Position numbers and translations under genes: made by a program. A model generated the notes under the pieces. It did not search any database. It had not been told where the DNA came from and saw only the letters and a list, made by a program, of their open reading frames with translations. A DNA stretch of 64,000 nt. Source: Phoebastria nigripes. Taxonomy: Eukaryota > Chordata > Aves > Procellariiformes > Diomedeidae. Below, piece by piece: positions 1 to 9,605 of this stretch. How positions within the stretch are numbered: the first letter of the stretch is position 1; each line of letters begins with the position of its first letter. The DNA lies in NCBI GenBank assembly GCA_035582835.1, contig JAYKAV010002662.1, positions 2,216,475 through 2,280,474 on the forward strand. Direction: 5' to 3'.

Positions 1-114
1 CTCCCGCTGGTGCCATGTGTCCTCGTGANCATCCGCTCCCAAGGTAGTCTTCATTGACAGCACTAAACATTAGAGGGATGTTAGGATCCGGTCTGAATTT
101 ACAGTGCCTTCGGT
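1..114 (-). CDS. EXOG: EXOG coding exon 3 (cut by window edge)
   Basis: The minus strand reads RRHCKFRPDPNIP, then FSAVNEDYLGSG and SRGHMAPAG, the start of the nuclease core. The SRGHM histidine is the general base of the beta-beta-alpha metal nucleases (His140 of human EXOG as I recall). The reading is in phase only if the acceptor is the second of two close AG dinucleotides (CAGGCAG, exon starting at 114). Using the first AG (exon starting at 118) would shift the frame after a phase-1 donor. An N at position 29 falls in the codon expected to be tryptophan (TGN) and keeps the frame. The exon continues beyond position 1. Confidence 0.9.
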
Positions 115-3100
115 CTGCCTGAGGAATAACACGCTAAATTGTTAGATTATCATTAAACCATCATAACAACAAGACAAAAAGAACTGGTTCTGTCATATCT
201 TGCCAAATGACCCATGCTTAAGGATTCAACACATTAATCTAAATTGGGTATTTTTCTCCTCAACCATCAAAAAGAATAATTCTGCTTAAATATCTGTGCT
301 CCAGTTCTAAATTCTTCCCCACTATATGCTAGAAATTCTAACATGCTTACTGTTTTATATAGAAAAAACAAAACCAACATACTTTTCCCTTATCATAAAT
401 GCAGATTAATATTAAAGGCAAGATTACTAAAGATATAAACCAGTATAGATTCATTTTTTAGGACAATGAAGATATACAGATCTTCCCCAGATGCAATTCC
501 ATTTTTATGTTTGAGCCACTACAAGTATTTCTTCTTTTTCCAAGTCTAGCCTGGAAGTAGAATGGGTGTATCTTGATAAAGTTACACTTGCTAAAATAAT
601 AAATCCATTCAAGACAAAGTCTTAAGTCATTTGTTCTTCATGATTTCTTACAGAAATAAGTGTAGAGCTTTCCTGTTCCTTTCCAAGACTCCCCTTCGGC
701 CTTTCCAGACTTTTGGGAATTGTGCACAAAAATGACTAGGCCTGAAGTCTTTTGGTAGACAACATTTTGGAGGGAGGGTTGTGGGGGGAGCTAACTTAAC
801 TGTTGCAGAGATGGCAGCCCACTCTAAGCTGCTGTCTTTGCTGGGGAGCCTGTGCCTTCTTCCCAGGTTTACTGGCCATAAACCTATATTTGCATCCTTG
901 CACTGTGTGAAGTCCCAGTCAACTCCTTGGAAAAGAAATTACTCTGAGCGGGCTGCAACTTTGAGACCACTTCATCCCAAACACGGGCCACTTCCTTGGA
1001 AAAGTGATGGCCAGAAGAGACTGGCATGAATTATTCTGGCATTGACAACCCCCAATAAGACACCATCTTTCTTAGGGAATGGCCTGGGACCCAAGAACAT
1101 CCATAGCTAAGGAAGGTGCTCCAGAGAAGCAGTGGAGGCACGTGCAAGGGCTAACTCAGCTGTGCCGGTGCAACGGCTCCACATAGGCAGCGGCACAGTG
1201 TGCAGCTGGAAAATAACTGGCTTAGAGCACCATCACTGTTGTCCACAATTTTTTTTCCCAAATGCCGGTATAATTCAAAGTATCATCTACAGCATACTGA
1301 TTTTTTTCTTTATAAAATTCGGGATGTGATCTTAGGCATAATTTCACAGATGCAATATACAGGACCGCTATATAGTGTCTTTTCATTTAAGCATGAATCA
1401 GGGCCTGTACACACCAGAGAGAATTTTCCTCAAACTTGGCACTTTATAAAGTACTTCCTGTTGCAATACAACGTGAGGGGCAATTTTCAATAGTGATCAC
1501 TGCTAGCTGTTAAAATTATTCTTTCTTCTGTAGCTGACTATGCATACACACACAAACTGCATGCATTCTGGCTTTTTTGTCACGTCAATATTATCACTGA
1601 GCGCATATGCACCCTACGATTCCTTGTGCTCCGTACTGAGAACAAAGTGTGGTACATGCTCTCCGCTTGGCAGCTCTCTGAAGAACCCAAGAATATTCAA
1701 GGACCACAAGGAAAAAGGGAAGGGGTGGAAAATGAGCATGCATATGGATAATGCATCTCTTGGAAACCAGTGCCTGTAAGCAACTTCCTCCTCTTTGCTG
1801 ACTATCTGTGCATAGGTCCATGGAGATGATGTCAAAACAGAGAGGTGGTCAGAGCATCTTCATGCAGTGCAGGTAGAAGGAAGTTCACTTTTTTTTTTTT
1901 GATAAAGCATGTGACATGATACTTTAACACAGGATTGATGCTTAGGAAGCAATACTGACAAGCTTATCAGTGTGCAAAACAACAGAATTCTTATTTTTAA
2001 AAAATCATATTTGATCTTAGTATTTAAGACAAAGTGTAATTTATCAATTAAACTTGAAAAATGGAAAATATATCCTCATTTATTCTCTGTTCACCGCTTA
2101 ATTATCACTGGATAATTTCTTCTGAGAAATTATTAAATTTGTACATCTCATTTACATATAAAGCTAATTTCTTTCCACCATCTTTTTAAAACATTTAAGT
2201 TCTTACTTATGAATAAATTTTTTTTACATCACATGGTTTCAAAACTCCCGTGCATGAAAGGTTTTTATGACCTTCCCTGAACAACACAGTTCCGCCTCAA
2301 ATCTCAATTACAGTAGCTATCAGACATAAATCAGAGCTGAATGCCTCAAGATGCTTAATTTCAACTTGCAGGTTAGTTGTATCTGATCATTTGGAAAACA
2401 TTTTATCAATTCGGCTGTTAAGGCCCATTTGAAAGTAAGCCTGGAATTACTGCTTTCTTCTCAGAAAGAAGTGGAATCAACGATGCTACTTAGGGGTTGG
2501 TTATAAATATTTTCAGGATCACGCTTTTAATTTTGAAAGGTAATTTGAAGACAGTGATTAAGATATATTTAGAGGGCTACTGCGTTCATAAAACACTTTA
2601 CAATTATACAGTTACCTCCATTACTAATAATTTGCCTTATAAAAACTGAACTAATGCTATAAACTTAATTTACAATGACTGTATACCACTTATATTTCAT
2701 TCACCACTGACAGCAAAAAATCATTGAGCCTCTGTCTTGCATAAAGAACAGGGGAGAGAGTATTAGATAATGGACATCAGAAAATACAACAGAACTGCAT
2801 CAACTTAAGTAATGGCTGCAGTGAGTAGGTATGCCCTATCCAGCTTTGAACAATTACAACTATTGATGCCCTTTGCTCCATTTTTATCTCAGAAATGGAC
2901 ATTCATCTTTTCTCCCCATTCTGAGCAAATCTCTTTAAGGTCTGTAGATGAAACAGGCTGGCCACTAAAGGCGCTGACTCCACAAGCATTCACATATATG
3001 GGGCAGTACCTAAACTGACATAAATTGGCCCACAGAACTAACTACACAAGCTAAGGAAGCAAGAGCAATTTTTATGCGCTTGACCAATAATGCTGAACTT

Positions 3101-5385
3101 CGCAGGTCTGAATCAGGTTAAGAAAAGTTTAATTTTCAGTTTTTCATCTTCTCTCCATTCATGTTTAAAAGAGGTAAGTTAAGCTTCCCTCCTGCAACAC
3201 GACTTACAGTGTTTACGCTGACACAGCTATATTGATCTGGTGCTTACAGACTGTTTCATAAATTCATAACAGAAATTTCTCACAGAAGGTAGCTCTAGTT
3301 CTTCTTCATTCCTCCCTTTCATACTCAGCCCTTGGGCCAAGTGTGTCTTGCAGGCCTTGGGATGTTGTACGTTCAATACCAGACTAGTCCCAACAAGAGA
3401 AAAAATACTGAAGAGGCCTGCCAACCTGCTGTGACAGATCTCTTTTAAATCACTGGCAACATCAGCCTTAATACTGTCACAAAACTGACATCCACCCAGA
3501 GGCCTGCTGCCTCCGGTCGGATTGTGAATGTGAGCAAAAATCCATACCTAGAGATCACTATAGGATTTTTCTCCCTGCCTGCTCCTGGGTTCACCAGTTC
3601 TGTGAACTGCAAAGGCTGTTCTGGGTGCCCTAAATGTAAGAAAATAAATACCTACATACCCAGTGTCTTCTGTTTTGAAATGTGTTCAATCACCCATCTA
3701 GGCACCCGTTTTGCCTGGTCATAAGACAGTGCATGATTTGTGTAACATCTGGTCTCTGTTCCAGCTTCAGGGAATCCATATTTTTCCAGCAGAGACTCTT
3801 CTACTGGTTCTAAGGAGAAAAATAAACAGAAAGCCATCCAAAGATGAAACGTGATCAGAAACAAGATAGTAAGAAAAGCATCTCAGTGGATGTAAACATA
3901 CTGTATAGGGAACTACTTGAGGTCACTGCCACAATTAAGACCTAAAAAAATATTAAGAGAGCTATCCAGTGAAACTCCCTTCTACCAAAACAGTCGTGCT
4001 TTTCATTGTGTCCTCACATGAGGATCTCAGCTCTAGGACTAACTCATTCACTCTAATGCCTACACACATCTACCTAGCAATCGCTCTGGGCTGGCCTTCA
4101 GAAGAAAAGCTATCAGATATTTAGGGACAAATCAGGCGACAAGGAGTTACGGACACAGGAGATCAAGACACACATTTCACCCTTCAGAGCTGGAAATCGC
4201 GCTCCTCCTCACAAACTGAGACGTACGAGTTGAGCACAAGCGCGAGTCCTGCCCTCACCGGGAATGCTTATGCTCTGCTGAATGAATGAAAGCTTCACTT
4301 TGAGATTTTTTTTTTTTTTTGCAAGGAACATTTGTCTCTCATGGAGGAATATTTACATCCGTCTTACAGACTTCCTCGTCCTCCAGCCATCTGTTCGACA
4401 GCAACTCACATTTTTAGAGCCCCTCTTCCTGTGCTTTCCAACACTTCGATACTTTTAAAGCCTTCAGGCTGCAGAGAAAACCATTCATTGCCACCAAGCC
4501 CTGCTGCCCCCCCCAACAGCCCCCTCCCCACACCTCGCATCCCCACCAGCCCCCACGGCGAGCGGGCCGGGGCCTTCCCAAGCGAACAGCCACCAGTCGT
4601 GCTAGCCTCGCCTCCCCAGGGAAGCACAAGGGAAGCAATAGCTGAAATTTAATTATGGCCTGACCTGAACTGTGTGTTTAAAAGTAAACACATATATATA
4701 TGCGTGTATATATTATGCAGACGTGACCAGATCACGCAGGGCAACTGCCCTCTGCTCCCCACTGCAACACGGGACATTTGCAGCCATCGTGGTAGCCAGA
4801 GGAAACCACTTTTCTCACGTGTCACCAACATTTCGGTGTCAGCAGGTGCAGCAAGGGAAGCTGCGTTTTTAATGCAAGTTGTAGCCCAGCATCCCCAAAT
4901 ATCCTCCTCCCCCCTCAGCCCGGCGAAGGTACTCGGGGAACTCCCCGCCCTCCCGGCCCCCTCTGAGCACCCCAGGATGGAGGCAGCGGGGAGATGGCTG
5001 CTCTGAGGGGAGGGAGCGGGTTTAGGGGCTGGGGGGGGGGGGAGGGGGGGGGGGGGGGGGGGTTGGCTGCTCTGAGGGGGGGGAGCGGGTTTAGGGGTGG
5101 GGGGGGGGGGGAGTGTCTGTGGGGATCGGGGCCGCGCTGAGGTGCCGCCGTTCCCGCCTCGCTGAGGCGCCGCCGCTCCCGCCCCACGGAACCACGGGGC
5201 CGCCGCGCCCGGCCTCCCCTCTGCCCGCGGCTCTTACCCTCCGGCAGGGCTCGCCCAGGCACCAGCTCCGGCTGGCTCTGGCTGCGGAGGAGCCGCCACG
5301 CAGCCCAGCACGACGCGGCGGCGCCCGCCGCGGCCCCGCAGACGAAGCCGCCCAGAAAGCGGCAGTGGCGGGGGAAGGCCGCCAT
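1..5385 (-). CDS. EXOG: EXOG, partial coding region (exons 1-3, spliced)
   Basis: EXOG is a nuclear-encoded mitochondrial 5'-exonuclease/endonuclease of the DNA/RNA non-specific (beta-beta-alpha metal) nuclease family, attached to the inner membrane and used in mitochondrial DNA repair. Three coding exons are visible: 5238-5385, 3660-3809 and 1-114. All junctions are GT-AG and all are phase 1. The joined product runs from an N-terminal hydrophobic anchor through KYGFPEAGTETRCYTNHALS to the catalytic SRGHMAPAG motif at the window edge. The rest of the nuclease domain and the C-terminal region lie outside the window. The gene sits head-to-tail behind ACVR2B, the arrangement I recall from human. 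The gene call is firm; the exact acceptor of exon 3 is less so. Confidence 0.95.
115..3659 (-). other. EXOG: EXOG intron 2
   Basis: AT-rich intronic sequence of about 3.5 kb between exons 2 and 3. It begins with a strong donor (GTATGT at 3659-3654) and ends with a pyrimidine-poor double-AG acceptor. I see no exon-like coding stretch, RNA gene or recognisable transposon in it. The open frames of 60-100 codons show no similarity to anything I know. Confidence 0.8.
3660..3809 (-). CDS. EXOG: EXOG coding exon 2
   Basis: The 150-nt exon encodes PVEESLLEKYGFPEAGTETR followed by CYTNHALSYDQAKRVPRWV and IEHISKQKTL. This is the highly conserved beginning of the EXOG nuclease domain, nearly identical to what I recall of mammalian EXOG (TEARCYTNHALSYDQAKRVP). 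It is flanked by acceptor CTCCTTAG and donor GTATGT. Both ends are phase 1: the final G of exon 1 plus AA gives Glu. The methionine-started open frame here begins in intron 1 and is not the true N-terminus. Confidence 0.96.
3810..5237 (-). other. EXOG: EXOG intron 1
   Basis: This 1.4-kb intron has donor GTAAGAG (5237-5231) and acceptor TTTCTCCTTAG. Its 5' half, about 4.5-5.2 kb, is GC-rich and continues the promoter CpG island. It contains two G-homopolymer tracts in a tandem duplication (annotated separately) and a C-run near 4.5 kb. A short TA/TG alternating run lies near 4.69 kb. No coding exon is seen. Confidence 0.8.
4995..5111. repeat. 69-bp tandem duplication with poly-G tracts
   Basis: Two copies of a unit beginning TGGCTGCTCTGAGGGG, continuing with GGAGCGGGTTTAGGGG, and ending in a long G run. 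They start at 4995 and 5064, a period of 69. G runs occupy 5031-5042, 5044-5062 and 5099-5111 on the plus strand. The EXOG transcript copies this as a C-rich stretch about 130-240 nt inside intron 1. Homopolymer lengths may be unreliable in the assembly. Confidence 0.85.
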
Positions 5386-5640
5386 GGCGGCGGGCCGGAG
5401 CGGGGAGGACGACGGCGGCGCCGCGCTGCCCCGCAGCGCCCCCTGCCGGCCCGGGCGCGGCGGCGCGGGCGCCTGGCTGCCATGGCGGCATCGCCTCAGC
5501 GCGGCGGCGTCGCCGCGGGGAAACGACAGGCGAGGAACGAGCGAAGCGGGATTTGCCCGAGCGCTGTGACAAAGGGAGAGCGAAGGCGTGGGGCTCGGCC
5601 TCCNGGGGACTGCAGGGACCTCCCGGAGAGCGGTGGCTAA
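5113..5640 (-). promoter_or_regulatory. EXOG: CpG island and inferred EXOG promoter
   Basis: The interval is strongly GC- and CpG-rich compared with the AT-rich surroundings and covers EXOG exon 1 and its upstream side. No TATA box is evident, as expected for a housekeeping mitochondrial gene. The sequence around the start codon, GCCGCCATGGCGGC, also resembles a YY1-type element. I infer that transcription starts between about 5390 and 5640; the exact start cannot be read from sequence. Two upstream minus-strand ATGs lie near 5483-5491 in this region. Confidence 0.75.
5238..5385 (-). CDS. EXOG: EXOG coding exon 1 (start codon, membrane anchor)
   Basis: Encodes 49 residues starting MAAFPRHCRFLGGFVCGAAA. 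The start at 5385 was chosen because GCCGCCATGG is a strong Kozak context and the product fits the EXOG N-terminus: a short basic head followed by a glycine/alanine-rich hydrophobic segment (about residues 10-28) and then RLLRSQSQPELVPGRALPE. This type of N-terminus targets and anchors EXOG in the mitochondrial inner membrane. The exon ends in phase 1 at donor GGAGG/GTAAGAG. The same frame stays open upstream, but that part is low-complexity and not family-like. Confidence 0.92.
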
Positions 5641-7002
5641 ACCCCAGGCCCCAGCCAGTGAGGCCGGGGGCAATGGTGCTGGGCCCCAGCCCCAGAGGAA
5701 GGTGCGGGCTTGGGTTTAGTCACCATTTGGTGATTTGGCAACAGGCTTTTTGTCAGGAAAACCACCAGCCCGATTATTACTATTTTTCCCTCACAGGTGC
5801 CTGTTAATGTTCATATTGGCCTCATGTGGGTCCACTGTAAGCACTTCCAACCCAGCACCAAGTGAGAGGCATTTTTGCTGAAAAAAAGGACCAGTTTAGC
5901 AATGGAATACACCAGAACATGAGGGCTGCGTCGTCACACCATCACTTCACTGCAGGCAGTTTGCCCGGAGAGGTCCGGCCATGCTTCAGTTTGTGGCTGA
6001 GGGCATCTTCTTGCCTCACGTTGTGGGGATTACAGAGCTCGCTCTTGCCTTGTGTTGTGGGGATTACAGAGCTCGCTGTGTTGCTGTGAGTACAGGGAGC
6101 CCAAGCTTTTTATTTTTTAATCTTTTTCCAGGTCCAGTCCCCCTGCCTCACTGAATCTTGTTCGGTACTCAGCTGAAGCGGGGAAAAAAAAAANCCAAAA
6201 CCCATGGTATAGGGAAGCTGCATCTCCATCCCAGGTCCAGTGCTCGCCCTGACGGCAGGTACCTCATGCTGAAGCTATTTCCCTGACTGGGAACCCCACA
6301 GTGCTTGTGCATGCTGCGCGTTTGCTAACAGCCTCCCTTGCCCGAGGAAATGCCCAGCCGTCCTTGCCAAGGACCTGGCTGTGCAGTTGGAGTGGGCACA
6401 GAATGAACAGGGGTGTGCTGCTTCATACTGTTCTTGACTTTAATGGCAGCTGTACGTTCAGTCTAGCTTTGACTTCCTGCAACTGTTATGGTATTAGCGG
6501 GCAAGTTTTTGTAAATCAGGTTGGAACCGTTTAGGCAATCACTGTCCCTTGCTGTCTGCTCTGCTCCTCTGTTAGAGCTGGTGGAAGGGAAGGGCAGACA
6601 CTTCACTGCAAGGTCCTGGGATTTAGCTTAAACCCCCCATCACTGGCGGTTGCAGCTAGGTTGCTGGACTCTGTATTGATACAGCTTAACATGCACATAA
6701 TGCTCTGTGCGAACAGTTCTTCGCTGGGAAGGATAAGCAGTGTTACCACAGTGCTACAAGAGGCAACACACTTAAAAGGACGCAGTGATTCGAGCCAATT
6801 CCCTCTTCCCTTTGGAGGAGTTAGCAAATGATGGGTAGCAGAGGCCTCAGCTATGCCTCTGCAGGGATTTTGTTAGGGATTTTGGATAGCAGAGATGCCA
6901 TTAAAACACCAAAACATTCATCTATAAAAAAGGAAATACTCCAGCTAGATGCCAAAGACAATAAAATAACAATGATTTTTAACGTCGCACCAACAAGAGA
7001 AG
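5641..7002. other. Intergenic spacer between EXOG and ACVR2B
   Basis: About 1.4 kb separates the EXOG CpG island from the inferred ACVR2B poly(A) site. It contains one short tandem duplication (6011-6078), a poly-A run with an ambiguous base near 6184-6194, and otherwise unremarkable sequence. The open frames present are short and unfamiliar. No RNA gene was recognised. Confidence 0.6.
6011..6078. repeat. Two-copy 34-bp tandem repeat
   Basis: Two adjacent copies starting at 6011 and 6045 share the core TTGTGGGGATTACAGAGCTC followed by GCT. They differ at a few bases near the start of the unit (CTCACG versus CTTGTG), so this is a slightly diverged duplication rather than an exact assembly copy. 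Confidence 0.9.
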
Positions 7003-7028
7003 CAATTATTTGTAATTTACTGTTTATT
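7003..7028 (-). terminator. ACVR2B: Inferred ACVR2B poly(A) signal and cleavage region
   Basis: The minus strand has a canonical AATAAA at 7028-7023, with CA-rich candidate cleavage positions just downstream. A GU-rich stretch (CTTGTTGGTG) follows about 30-40 nt beyond the signal. AT-rich, UTR-like sequence ends around here and more ordinary sequence follows. Other AATAAA motifs upstream (for example near 7.13, 7.68, 7.89, 11.03 and 13.61 kb) could serve shorter isoforms, so the last one is only the best candidate for the longest transcript. Confidence 0.55.
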
Positions 7029-7332
7029 TTCATATACAAAAAGATAAACTTGAAATAGTTCTTTCTAGTTTTTTTCCTCCTATCTGTTGGGGTGTAGCTG
7101 CTTCACACAGGGCAAATACTACATTCATACTGGTTTATTCGGACACCCAGTGCAAAGCTGAAGCAGCAAAACTCCAACTTGGCAGATCTAATTTCAAACT
7201 TGAGACTCATTTCTAAAATACCACAGTAAAAAGGAACAAAGATCCACTGCAAATTCATGAACTATGATACAATGTTCTTTCCAAAATGTCTTCATTTCAT
7301 AACTGCAATACAATGGATGTCTGCATTAGGCC

Positions 7333-7400
7333 ATTTTATATATACATTTTATATATATATACTTTTGCAGAATATATATATATAATATACATATATAAAA
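7333..7400. repeat. TA-alternating tract
   Basis: Imperfect TATATA runs interrupted by ACATTTT and CTTTTGCAGA, in the distal part of the inferred 3' UTR. The tract is self-complementary and could fold in the RNA. One Pumilio-type motif (7339-7346, minus) is embedded in it. Confidence 0.8.
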
Positions 7401-8517
7401 AATCAGCACACTTCAATCCAAAAGGGGTTACAGCAACGAGCTTAACTCTCTGTATACTTTTTTCTTTAACAGGATACTTTAGTATAACTTTTGTTAACTC
7501 AGTAGTACAAGCTATCTCTGTTCTACATTTTTATAGCTACAAGAGTGAAATATAACCTACAACATTTACATTTCACATATCTTGGTATACAAACAGTACT
7601 TATTGAATTTGAGCCAAGGACCAAAAGACTCTTTAAAAATTATTTCACCATCTGATAGAGCTTCCTGTAATTTACACTCAGTTTATTCTGCAATCTTCTA
7701 AATCATTTACTTAATCTCATAGTTTGAGTTTAAATCCATTCAAACTGGAAATCCTGGAGAAACAGGTTACTGCAAACTCTTATGTATACTCTATATATAC
7801 AAGTTAAGTAACACAGCGTAATAAGACTTAGCTATTTATCCTAAAACTGATATACACATATTTCACTACGCTAGACAAGTCTTAGGATTTTTATTTTATT
7901 TCTTTAAATAAAGCACAAATTTAGAAGTAGCTGGTAAAACTTACAATAAGATGGTTTAAAATGACAAATGGTTAGGGTGAGATTTCTTTCTGCTGGTGCC
8001 AAAACATTTTCTTGTGAGTTTTGTACTATGCTGTGTTGTTTAACTGTATGTGTCTAACGTTACATGCAGAAAGCTCTTTCCACAAGAATTGACATCAAAC
8101 TGTACTTAAGTCAACTTTACAGTATAAACTTTGTCAAACTTAAGGACAAATGTGAAAATACTAACAGGTGAAAGATTAGGCTTTCAACTCTATCATGAGG
8201 ATCATGCAGAATTCATAAGCAGATAGTTTGAGCAGATTAACAATGGCATTGTGCGGACTTATGGCATAGAATTGAGGTCAAGAATGTTACTTAGTTTGCA
8301 GTAACCACCTCCTTCAATTCTCATCCACCAACACATCGACTTTTGCATCATAGTTATTCCATTGGAAGGCCAGCAGCATTGCAAAATGCCTCCTTCTGGG
8401 AGATTTTAGTACTTTTGTAAATGATTTACCAAAGATAATCACGAACCATCAATAGCCATAGAAACATTAGACAGCCAAGGAAAAAACNGGGAAAGAGAAA
8501 CATCTCCTTTTCTTCCT

Positions 8518-8607
8518 TTACTAATAGTAAATTAATCACTAGCCATTAATTACCAGTAATTAATTAATTAAATGAATTACTAGTAATAGTAAATTCATTA
8601 CTATTTG
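8518..8607. repeat. AT-rich repeat/inverted-repeat region
   Basis: TAATAGTAAATT occurs twice (from about 8523 and 8585). Between the copies lie TAATTAATTAATTA and a perfect 12-bp palindrome ATTACTAGTAAT. The segment has strong potential to form a hairpin in the inferred ACVR2B 3' UTR. Confidence 0.65.
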
Positions 8608-9544
8608 GATTGGAAAGCTACTGTTTTGTCCAAGTAAAATAGACTGTAATGTTGCATCAGCTACATGGATACATTTTTTAAAAACAGACATTTGGGAGGG
8701 GAACACGTACAGTAAAATGTTAATGAAAAGAATGGTCTAACTTTTTGTTTTTCCCCAGAAAATATATCCTGAACAGAATTCTCTTCAGCAAAGTACCATT
8801 AAGAAGTCACTGTGATTGAAGGTCTGCTTTTATGAGAAGGTTCTTGGGAGAAGGTAGTTGGAAAAAGGGAAGGGCTAGACAGGTTCTAGGTCTTGCCAAC
8901 ACNTTTTTTGCTATCCCCAAAGTTGCTCTGGTGCTAAGTCCACCTTTAGGAGCTATGAAATGCTCCAACCTCCTCCTCCTCTGACATGGTTGGATTTTTG
9001 GTTTGGGTTGTTTTTGGGGGGTTTTTTGGGTGTTTTGTTTTTAACAGGGGTGGCAATGCAGAGATGCCAGTGACTATTGAATTAGGATTTTAATTGACTA
9101 GGATGGTTACTGGTTAAACTTCAGTTCCTCAAAACAGTGGAAAAGCTGAATAAAGCATGGCCAATGCCTTCCTTTTCACAAAAACAGAAGCTGTGAAGTC
9201 ATCCCAGAACATGCCTTAGTTTTGCAATACTAACCTTACTGGAATGTTGTACACTGAGGGGTTTTTTTTGGTTTTTTTTTTTTTTTAAACAACTGGAAAG
9301 ATTAAGAAGCCTCTGCTTCAAAATGGGCCACAAAATGCAGAAACAGTGTTTTAATCACATCATCTGCCCCATTAAAATACTGAAATAAAAGGCTAACAAA
9401 GGAAGCACTTTTCAGAAAACACTTTCTTGATATATCCAGCACAATGCCATTATAGAGCTTCAGAGAAGCCCTTTTGGTTTCAATGTTGGAAAACAAAAAC
9501 GTTTTGCTTTTTTCCTTCAGTCCTTGGGGATCACTTTCCATTTA

Positions 9545-9605
9545 CATATATATATCATATATATACGTGTATGCATATGATACATATATATAAACACCCA
9601 TATAT
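9545..9605. repeat. TA/TG alternating tract
   Basis: ACATATATATATCATATATA is followed by further CGTGTATGCATATG and ACATATATATAAAC segments. It is a degenerate alternating purine-pyrimidine microsatellite in the inferred ACVR2B 3' UTR. Confidence 0.8.

Noticed and set aside
3652..3864. Methionine-started 70-residue minus-strand frame taken as a small gene
   Set aside because: Its first part is intron 1 sequence; the rest is EXOG exon 2 bounded by consensus splice sites.
5091..5483. Arginine-rich 130-codon frame as a protein gene
   Set aside because: It is an alternative frame of the GC-rich EXOG exon 1/promoter region; kept only as a possible upstream ORF.
5113..5640. Plus-strand GC-rich frame of 175 codons
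   Set aside because: Low-complexity Arg/Ala/Pro/Gly translation of the CpG island, antisense to EXOG, with no family resemblance.
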